Positions 58,289 to 64,000 of a DNA stretch of 64,000 nucleotides are shown here, one piece after another. The notes under the pieces are model-generated. The model saw only the letters and a program-made list of their open reading frames with translations. It was not told where the DNA came from and searched no databases. How positions within the stretch are numbered: the stretch's first letter is position 1; each line of letters opens with the position of its first letter. This DNA comes from JAAYHV01 sp964400515. Its GTDB lineage: Bacteria; Bacillota; Clostridia; Peptostreptococcales; Anaerovoracaceae. Made by a program: the position numbers and the translations under genes. The stretch is from NCBI GenBank assembly GCA_964400515.1, contig CAYNTJ010000007.1, positions 62,001 through 126,000 of the forward strand, read 5' to 3'.

Positions 58289-59485
58289 ATGGGAAGGTAT
58301 TTTTTAAAAAAAAGGATATTTGCTTTAATATTTTTCTTAACGGTTTTTACCTTTGCGGGGATTAATATCTACAATTCATATGAAAGCATTATTGACGAAT
58401 GGAATGCAGATGCCGATTCGAGAATCGATGACAGAGTAAAGGCCGTGGAAGGGGTTATTGATGAAGGTATATATGCCAGGGATAATTTTGTTGAAACCTT
58501 TTCATATATCAATGTATTACTTGCAAAGGATGAGATAAGCGATTTCACATATATAAAGGATAAGGAAGGATATTTGTTCTATTCTGCATTTTTTAGAGAA
58601 AATTATGATGAAGAATTTCAGTATGCATTGAGGGTTAAGAGATTAAAGGCTGCAGTAAGCAAATATGGAACGAAGGTGATATTTGTTGTTCCGCCGGATA
58701 AATATATACCCGGAAAAATTGAATTTTCGGAAGGTTTACCGGTAAATGATGTTAATCCAAAAACAGATGAGCTTCTTCTTTGGCTGAATAGGCTGGGGAT
58801 CGAAACCATTGATTATAGGGAGTATTTGCCCAATGAAGTTTTAACTTACGATGAAACCTTTTATAAAACGGATCATCACTGGAGAATAACGGCGGCATTT
58901 ATGGCATCTAGGATTTTAATGGAAGAGCTAAATTATAGATTTGAAGGGGATTTTAATCTACAAGATCCCTGTTTGAAAATGAGCAGCTATAATGTTACCG
59001 AATATCCGGATAGTATGGTGGGCTCTATGGGTAAAAAGACAGGTATTAATTATTCGGGTCTTGATGATTTCATATTTATGGAGCCAAGGTTTTCAAATGA
59101 ATATGAATATACTCATTTGGGAGAAGAGGATAATGAGAAATATCAAAGGGGAAGTGTATACGAAACATTGATAGATTATGAGCATTTGGAAGGGGAAATA
59201 GGTAATAAATACAATGTTTATATGGGTGGTTTAAATTACTATGACAGTGTTAAAAATATAGATAATACCGATGCCCCTAAAGCACTTTTTATAAGGGATT
59301 CATATGCATCCCCTATGATGACTTTTTTAGCTCCGCTATTTAGTCAAATCGACGGAGTATGGTGCTTGGAAGACAGGGATGATTTGAGCGTTGAGGATAT
59401 AGTAGAAAGTAATACATATGATTATATAATTATAGAACTATATCCATATAATATTAATGATGAAGCTTTTAATTATTATAAATAA
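58289..59485 (+). CDS. DHHW family protein (AlgJ/AlgX-like acetyl-transfer partner)
   Basis: The 398-residue protein has an N-terminal membrane anchor (about 8-27) and an extracytoplasmic SGNH-like domain. Key motifs: the TDHHW signature (194-198) supplying Asp-His, and IRDSYASP with the likely nucleophile Ser338. In alginate and cellulose systems such proteins accept the acyl group from the MBOAT protein and place it on the polymer. A frame open from GTG 58283 exists, but AGAGGTG spacing favours the ATG at 58289. It lies 8 nt after the MBOAT gene. Confidence 0.88.
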   Translation: MGRYFLKKRIFALIFFLTVFTFAGINIYNSYESIIDEWNADADSRIDDRVKAVEGVIDEGIYARDNFVETFSYINVLLAKDEISDFTYIKDKEGYLFYSAFFRENYDEEFQYALRVKRLKAAVSKYGTKVIFVVPPDKYIPGKIEFSEGLPVNDVNPKTDELLLWLNRLGIETIDYREYLPNEVLTYDETFYKTDHHWRITAAFMASRILMEELNYRFEGDFNLQDPCLKMSSYNVTEYPDSMVGSMGKKTGINYSGLDDFIFMEPRFSNEYEYTHLGEEDNEKYQRGSVYETLIDYEHLEGEIGNKYNVYMGGLNYYDSVKNIDNTDAPKALFIRDSYASPMMTFLAPLFSQIDGVWCLEDRDDLSVEDIVESNTYDYIIIELYPYNINDEAFNYYK

Positions 59486-59500
59486 AAATGGGGTGATTTT

Positions 59501-61828
59501 ATGAAAAGGAGAATAAAACCAAATAGTATATTCTACGGCTGGAATAAAAAAATATGGTTGGTGATTAATATATTTTTCACTATGATGTACTTGACATGGA
59601 GATTGTTTTTTACATTGCCTTTCGGGTATGGTGCAGTATCAGTATTCTTTGGTGCGGCGTTATTGGTAATAGAGTTCCTCGGAATGATAGAGGCTTTAGT
59701 ACACTATTTTAATATGTATGCGGTTAACAGCTACAAATTACCTGAGGTTCCAATGGACAGATTTCCTCATGTGGATGTATTTGTAGCTACATATAACGAA
59801 AGTACCGAGCTTTTATATAAAACAATAAGAGCATGCAAAGAAATGGAATATCCCGATTTATCAAAGGTGCATATTTATCTGTGCGATGATAATAAGAGAA
59901 AAGAAATGAGAGAGCTGGCAGATAAATTAGGAGTAGGTTACTTTGACAGGGAAGATAATAAAGGAGCAAAAGCAGGTAATTTAAATAATGCATTAAGACA
60001 GACGGATTCCCCTTATGTGGTTACATTTGATGCTGATATGATACCTCAAAAAGAGTTTTTGATGAAAACTGTTCCGTATTTTGTTGACTGTGAGATAAAG
60101 AATGAAAAACTAGAAGAAGAGGATAAAGTAAAACTGGCTATACTTCAGACACCACAAAGCTTTTATAACACTGACTTGTTTCAATTCTTCTTTTACTCTG
60201 AAAAAAGAATACCAAATGAACAGGATTATTTCTACAAGGACATTCAAGTGTCCAGAACCAAAACAAATAGCGTAATATATGGGGGTACAAATGCGGTATT
60301 AAGCAGAGAAGCATTACTTGATGTGGGAGGATTTTATGAGGAAGTAGTAACGGAAGACTTTGCTACGGGTATACTTATACAAAAGAAACAATATGTCAGC
60401 TTGGGTATAGGAGAACCTCTTACTTCAGGATTATCACCGGATAGCTTAAAGGATCTTGTCAATCAAAGAATTAGATGGGCAAGGGGGGTTATAGGAGCAG
60501 GTAGGAAGTTGCATATATATACATCTAAAGACCTTTCCTTTGCTCAAAAAATGAATTATTGGGCTTCAATATGGTATTGGTATGCTCCTATTAAAAGGTT
60601 GATATATATCATGTGTCCAATACTTTATGCAACATTCGGCTTTATAATATTCAAATGTACACTTCTCCAGGTGCTTATGTTTTGGCTGCCTATGTATATA
60701 ACCAGTAATATCAGTTTGAGACTGTTTAGTGAAAACGTGCGTACAACCAAGTGGACAGGTATATATGAAACCATAATGTTTCCGTTTATGCTGATGCCGG
60801 TACTCCTTGAATCCATAGGAATAACCATGAAAAAATTTAAGGTTACCGTAAAGGATAAACCAAAGCGTAGCAGGAAAACCGAGTTTATATATCAGTTTCC
60901 ATTCATAGTTCTTATAATAATGTCAGTATTTGGTATTATCAATTGCATAAGAATAATATTTGACAGCAGTAATTTTGGACCGGTGGTTGTATTGTTTTGG
61001 CTTATCAACAACTTGTACTTTATGGTTATGGCAATGTTCTTTGTAAGCGGAAGGGTTTCCAAGAGAAAGAAAGAACGTATTATTGCTAAAGTTGATTGTG
61101 TTTTGTCAGATGATATTTGGAGTGCCAATGGTGAGAGCTTAGATATTTCAGAATCGGGTATCGCAATTAAATTTGATAAACCATATTATTTCAATGAAAA
61201 TGATATATTGCACGCAAGATTAAGGTATAAGAATTATGTGGCAAACCCTGTGGTGGAACTTTTAAAAACCAGAGAAGCGGGGGATGGATGGGTATATTCC
61301 TTTAGAATATTAGATTACAACAATACCTATGATGACTTATTGGGAATCCTATATGACAGGGTAACCACTTTGCCTGCTAATCTTAAAAAAGATAGCGGTG
61401 TATTTGAGGACTTGAAGATCAATATTAATAAAAGGGTAGAGCCATTAGAAAATCAGAAGAGAAACAGTCCAAGGATTAAATTAAACAGAACATATGGATG
61501 TGTGGAGCCTAAATTCGAGAGGGTTAAGGTTCATGACTTTAACTATTACTACTTAACTGTTCCGGAAGTTCCGGCTGCACCTAAGAAGTTTAAGCTGGAA
61601 ATTATGGAAGGCATGATACTGGAGTGCCAATACTCAAAAAAAGCCCATACAGGATATAATTTATATAAAATCAGCAATGCTGATTCGATATATTCTGACA
61701 GAGATAGAAGAAGAGAATTACTGAAAAAACTTTTAGATGATGCCAATAATCCTGATATTGTGGAAACTGTTAAGACTGAAGAAGTGAAGGAAGAAGAAGT
61801 ATTTGATGAAAGAGAACTATTTAAATAA
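59501..61828 (+). CDS. cellulose synthase-like glycosyltransferase family 2 with PilZ domain
   Basis: The 775-residue protein is a BcsA-type processive synthase. Order: two membrane helices (about 17-70), GT-A domain with DD (129-130), DAD (177-179), TED (284-286) and QRIRW (322-326), several membrane helices (about 350-515), then PilZ with RKKER (522-526) and DISESG (548-553), the two c-di-GMP-binding signatures. About 150 further residues follow, including RNSPRIKLN, and end in an acidic tail. The polymer could be cellulose or another beta-glycan. No BcsB or glycanase gene is beside it. Confidence 0.93.
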   Translation: MKRRIKPNSIFYGWNKKIWLVINIFFTMMYLTWRLFFTLPFGYGAVSVFFGAALLVIEFLGMIEALVHYFNMYAVNSYKLPEVPMDRFPHVDVFVATYNESTELLYKTIRACKEMEYPDLSKVHIYLCDDNKRKEMRELADKLGVGYFDREDNKGAKAGNLNNALRQTDSPYVVTFDADMIPQKEFLMKTVPYFVDCEIKNEKLEEEDKVKLAILQTPQSFYNTDLFQFFFYSEKRIPNEQDYFYKDIQVSRTKTNSVIYGGTNAVLSREALLDVGGFYEEVVTEDFATGILIQKKQYVSLGIGEPLTSGLSPDSLKDLVNQRIRWARGVIGAGRKLHIYTSKDLSFAQKMNYWASIWYWYAPIKRLIYIMCPILYATFGFIIFKCTLLQVLMFWLPMYITSNISLRLFSENVRTTKWTGIYETIMFPFMLMPVLLESIGITMKKFKVTVKDKPKRSRKTEFIYQFPFIVLIIMSVFGIINCIRIIFDSSNFGPVVVLFWLINNLYFMVMAMFFVSGRVSKRKKERIIAKVDCVLSDDIWSANGESLDISESGIAIKFDKPYYFNENDILHARLRYKNYVANPVVELLKTREAGDGWVYSFRILDYNNTYDDLLGILYDRVTTLPANLKKDSGVFEDLKININKRVEPLENQKRNSPRIKLNRTYGCVEPKFERVKVHDFNYYYLTVPEVPAAPKKFKLEIMEGMILECQYSKKAHTGYNLYKISNADSIYSDRDRRRELLKKLLDDANNPDIVETVKTEEVKEEEVFDERELFK

Positions 61829-61829
61829 A

Positions 61830-61869
61830 AGTAAAGCCCTTGCCTAAGCAAGGGCTTTACTTATTTTTT
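61830..61869. terminator. strong bidirectional terminator
   Basis: A 14-bp perfect stem (61830-61843 with 61848-61861), CTAA loop, T-run after on the + strand. It closes the polysaccharide operon and lies at the 3' end of the opposing Cys-rich gene. Confidence 0.95.
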
Positions 61870-62160
61870 GTTTTTTTCCAATTGCTCTTTAACTATTTCC
61901 CCCAGCTCTTTATACTTTCCTGTAATATAGCCATAGTTTTCCTTTTTATGGGGCACCATGCAATTGCTACAATTCTTTATGCCGTCTTCTGTAAAGGTAT
62001 AATTACCTCCGCATTTATCCCCTAAAGCGTAAAGTGGACAAAAACAGAACAAGCAGTTGAAATTTTCTATGTCATCTGTTTTATGACATGGGAAGTATTC
62101 ACATTCTTTATTCTGGAAAAATGAAAAATGCTTTCCTCTCCAATCGAAATCATCGGCCAT
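61861..62160 (-). CDS. cysteine-rich small domain protein
   Basis: The 99-residue soluble protein carries the Cys-rich small domain (PF04071 type): YFPCHK, NCLFCFCPLY, CGGNYTF and NCSNCMVPH, about nine cysteines that probably bind a metal or cluster. Members are common in anaerobes and sometimes fused to cobamide or molybdenum-related genes; the function is not known. It is transcribed leftward after the DMT-type pair but has its own promoter in the 61-nt gap. Confidence 0.85.
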   Translation of the reverse strand: MADDFDWRGKHFSFFQNKECEYFPCHKTDDIENFNCLFCFCPLYALGDKCGGNYTFTEDGIKNCSNCMVPHKKENYGYITGKYKELGEIVKEQLEKNKK

Positions 62161-62190
62161 TTGATTACCTCCTTATTCATTAACAAATCT

Positions 62191-62219
62191 AGTATACTAT
62201 AATTGTTAGTATAGGTAAA
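62191..62219 (-). promoter_or_regulatory. promoter of the Cys-rich gene with operator-like inverted repeat
   Basis: On the - strand: TTTACC (62219-62214), 17-nt spacer, TATACT (62196-62191). An inverted repeat TATACTA-N7-TAGTATA (62193-62213) fills the spacer and the -10 edge, a placement typical of a repressor site. Confidence 0.5.
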
Positions 62220-62221
62220 CC

Positions 62222-62662
62222 CTATTTACTTTTACGCTTAATGGGTTTGCTTAAGAGAAAAAGTCCGATGAAGCATAAGGAAAGACCGATGATTCTGTTA
62301 ATCCCAAATTCTTCGCTAAATAATATTACTCCCAAAACAGCAAGTATTGTGGAAGCTAATATTCCGTTTACCAAAGCTCCCAGGGAGATATTCCAACCTA
62401 CTCTGTAAAGCATAATAAAGCCCAGTTCCAATCCGAGTAATGATAGGGCCAGTATGGGAACAGCATAATTTATGGAGTGCAATATTTCTATTAGATTCAT
62501 ATTATCAAAGGATATAATAAAAAATGCCAATGATGCCAAAAGGGCGATAATATAAACTATCAATATATTAAAAAAAGGATTCACATGCTTTGGCATGGAT
62601 TTCGAGCATAAATGATATATGGCAGTACATACAACTACTATGATTATTGGTAAATAGTACAT
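62222..62662 (-). CDS. half-size DMT/EamA-type membrane protein (second of pair)
   Basis: The 146-residue protein has about five hydrophobic segments. Its SLLGLELGFIMLYRVGWNISLGALVNGILASTILAVLG resembles the EamA half-repeat found in the drug/metabolite superfamily, and it ends with LSLCFIGLFLLSKP. It is a paralogue of the next upstream gene (ITGSEMGNIMVYRTGWDLSIAG there), separated by 9 nt, so the two probably form an antiparallel heterodimer. Substrate unknown. Confidence 0.75.
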   Translation of the reverse strand: MYYLPIIIVVVCTAIYHLCSKSMPKHVNPFFNILIVYIIALLASLAFFIISFDNMNLIEILHSINYAVPILALSLLGLELGFIMLYRVGWNISLGALVNGILASTILAVLGVILFSEEFGINRIIGLSLCFIGLFLLSKPIKRKSK

Positions 62663-62671
62663 GAATCCTCC

Positions 62672-63118
62672 TTATATGCTTAAGATAATAAGACCTACTA
62701 GGCATAGTAAAATGCCTGAAAGCTTTTGTTTATCAATAGATTCTTTGTAAAAAACTCTTCCGATTATTACAAGTATCACAGCTACAGAAATATTTGTGAA
62801 GGTGCCGGCTATGGATAAATCCCATCCCGTTCTGTAAACCATAATATTACCCATTTCGGAACCTGTGATGGCAATACCCATAATCACGGCAGCCGTTGGA
62901 AACCGAAAACTTTTTTTATCAAAATTTGTGTTGGGAAAGAAAGAAGCTTTTTCTGTAAATATGAATAAGAAAAAACTAAAAATCACGGCTAGTGCATAGG
63001 CGATTACCAGTATTGCGCCGCTATTTAGAGAATCAGGTACCTGCTTTGCCGATATTTGATAAAGCACCGTGGAACCTATGGTCATTATTAATGGAATTAG
63101 GAATATAATCTTTTTCAT
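62672..63118 (-). CDS. half-size DMT/EamA-type membrane protein (first of pair)
   Basis: The 148-residue, five-segment protein is the partner of the preceding entry. The start is the ATG at 63118 with GAGG ahead; the frame opens further upstream at 63139 but without a ribosome site. A TATAAT on the - strand (63143-63138) may be its -10. The shared YRxGW motif near residue 78 and the ending LLCLVGLIILSI match its twin. Together with the YdcZ pair at 4.8-5.7 kb, this is the second such twin transporter in the window. Confidence 0.75.
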   Translation of the reverse strand: MKKIIFLIPLIMTIGSTVLYQISAKQVPDSLNSGAILVIAYALAVIFSFFLFIFTEKASFFPNTNFDKKSFRFPTAAVIMGIAITGSEMGNIMVYRTGWDLSIAGTFTNISVAVILVIIGRVFYKESIDKQKLSGILLCLVGLIILSI

Positions 63119-63278
63119 AGTTAACCTCACTGGTAGCATTATACTATACTTCTAAATGAAAAACGATGTTTAATTTTTAAAAAAAACCGTAAATAATTGT
63201 GGAAATTTCAAACAAGATGATTAAGAAAGATTAATTTTAAATTAAACAAATATTTATGTTGCTGATTTATTATAACAA

Positions 63279-63363
63279 TGACGGAATACACCCCTTATAT
63301 GAGTGCTCCGTTAAATAATGAATAATAAATAATAATAGAAAAAGCCGGCATATCGGTTTTTTC
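63279..63363 (+). ncRNA. candidate small RNA or attenuated leader
   Basis: The 335-nt gap before the response regulator has no ORF I trust. It holds a two-part hairpin (TGACGGA 63279-63285 with TCCGTTA 63307-63313; inner CAC with GTG) followed by an intrinsic terminator. An intrinsic terminator far from any + strand gene implies a short transcript. I do not recognise an RNA family and no convincing -35 precedes it. Confidence 0.3.
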
Positions 63364-63364
63364 T
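63339..63364. terminator. orphan intrinsic terminator
   Basis: A 9-bp stem AAAAAGCCG / CGGTTTTTT (63339-63347 with 63354-63362, one G-T) with a 6-nt loop and terminal T-run; it would also work on the - strand. Confidence 0.7.
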
Positions 63365-63391
63365 GTTTTTAAAGAAAAATTAAAAAAACAC

Positions 63392-63422
63392 TTGACTGTA
63401 TTGTTACAATATACTTTATTAT
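63392..63422 (+). promoter_or_regulatory. probable promoter of the response regulator gene
   Basis: TTGACT at 63392-63397 is a good -35. The -10 is ambiguous: TTTATT at 17 nt or TATTAT (63417-63422) at 19 nt. Confidence 0.4.
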
Positions 63423-63453
63423 GTAGCAAGGATTATAAGAGAGGTGTTAGGTG

Positions 63454-64000
63454 ATGGAAGAAATCATTATGGTAACTAAAAGTGATCCTGATATTTCAAA
63501 AATAGTTAAACTGTCCCTAGAGAGCGAGGGCTATAAAACTGTTATGGTGGAAGATGGAATAGAAGGGCTTGAATTAGTAAAAGAAAAGAAGATAGATATG
63601 GGAATATTTGGTGTGGATATTCCTAACATTAATGGATTTGAACTTACAAAAGAAATCAGGAAGGTAAGCAATATCCCTTTGATGCTTTTATCAAAACGTG
63701 ATGAAGCCACCCATAAAATATTTGGTTTAAATTTGGGAGCGGATGATTATATAACGGTACCCTTTAATCCCTTGGAGTTAGTGGCTAGAGTTAATGCATT
63801 ATTTAGAAGAACCAGAAGCTATAACAAGGGAGAAAATTGCATTAAAATAGATGATCTAATGTTGAATATAAATGACTATAAACTATTAAAAGGTTGTGAA
63901 GAAATCATGCTAACCGCAACTGAATTTAAAATATTGAAGCTGCTTATGGAAAATCCCAATAGGATATATTCAAAAATGCAAATATGTGAATATTTAAACG
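63454..64000 (+). CDS. OmpR-type response regulator with atypical receiver, 3' truncated
   Basis: The frame runs off the window; 182 residues are visible. Residues 1-120 fold like a receiver and 130 onward start an OmpR/PhoB winged helix (IMLTATEFKILKLLMENPNRIYSK). The receiver lacks the phosphorylation set: the acidic pair is TK, the acceptor Asp position reads Gly within GIFGVDIPNINGFEL, and the Lys of KPF is Val (ITVPFNPLEL). It is probably a phosphorylation-independent regulator. The start ATG 63454 has GAGGTG ahead; GTG 63451 is an alternative. No histidine kinase is visible before the window ends. Confidence 0.88.
   Translation, partial: MEEIIMVTKSDPDISKIVKLSLESEGYKTVMVEDGIEGLELVKEKKIDMGIFGVDIPNINGFELTKEIRKVSNIPLMLLSKRDEATHKIFGLNLGADDYITVPFNPLELVARVNALFRRTRSYNKGENCIKIDDLMLNINDYKLLKGCEEIMLTATEFKILKLLMENPNRIYSKMQICEYLN

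Overview
This window is AT-rich, densely packed DNA of a low-GC Gram-positive bacterium, most likely an anaerobic member of the Clostridia (Bacillota). The case rests on the mraZ-rsmH-ftsL-PBP-murF-mraY-murD-ftsW-murG-ftsQ-ftsZ cluster, pheST-zapA-mutS2, clostridial DUF families (DUF1836, DUF4080, DUF4037, DUF6125), a fluoride riboswitch, GGAGG-type ribosome sites and frequent TTG/GTG starts. I cannot name genus or species. A SpoVD-type PBP and a CotH kinase are compatible with a spore former but do not prove one.

Layout. 1-6.8 kb: the tail of an ABC exporter, an SGNH hydrolase, a DUF1836 protein, dCMP deaminase with a lipoprotein, a DUF2207 membrane protein, a twin pair of half-size YdcZ-type transporters and a methyltransferase. 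6.9-14.7 kb: typA-mscS-pyc-alkD-like-DUF4037, apparently one operon. 14.7-21.9 kb: tRNA-Ser(GGA), a small membrane protein, tex, a membrane-anchored unknown, a ROK kinase, and a leftward PrsW/radical SAM/pyridoxamine kinase group. 21.9-24.5 kb: a fluoride-riboswitch operon (SDR reductase, crcB/fluC, acyl-ACP thioesterase, DUF6125). 24.6-36.6 kb: the division and cell wall (dcw) cluster. 36.6-49.4 kb: an rRNA/tRNA methyltransferase, pheS, pheT, zapA, mutS2, DUF523, argS, two radical SAM proteins and a TPR protein. 49.4-49.8 kb: a tRNA operon (Asn-Leu-fMet) with a consensus promoter. 49.8-52.9 kb: a structured leader resembling the pan motif RNA followed by a DUF2520 dehydrogenase and panB-panC-panD. 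53.0-61.9 kb: an envelope or exopolysaccharide locus of a small membrane protein, VTC domain protein, DUF4956, CotH kinase, a 48-aa microprotein, MBOAT acyltransferase, DHHW/AlgJ-like protein and a PilZ-containing cellulose-synthase-like glycosyltransferase. 61.9-63.2 kb: a leftward Cys-rich small protein and a second twin pair of half-size DMT-type proteins. 63.4-64 kb: the start of a response regulator cut off by the window edge, whose receiver lacks the phospho-acceptor residues.

How the parts work together: the dcw genes make and polymerise lipid II at the FtsZ ring. The pan operon makes pantothenate from ketoisovalerate and aspartate. The fluoride operon couples fluoride sensing to a fluoride channel plus lipid-type enzymes. 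The most intriguing region is the 53-62 kb locus: a processive, probably c-di-GMP-gated glycosyltransferase next to an acylation module (MBOAT plus DHHW, with a DltX-like microprotein) and a VTC/DUF4956/CotH cassette of unknown chemistry.
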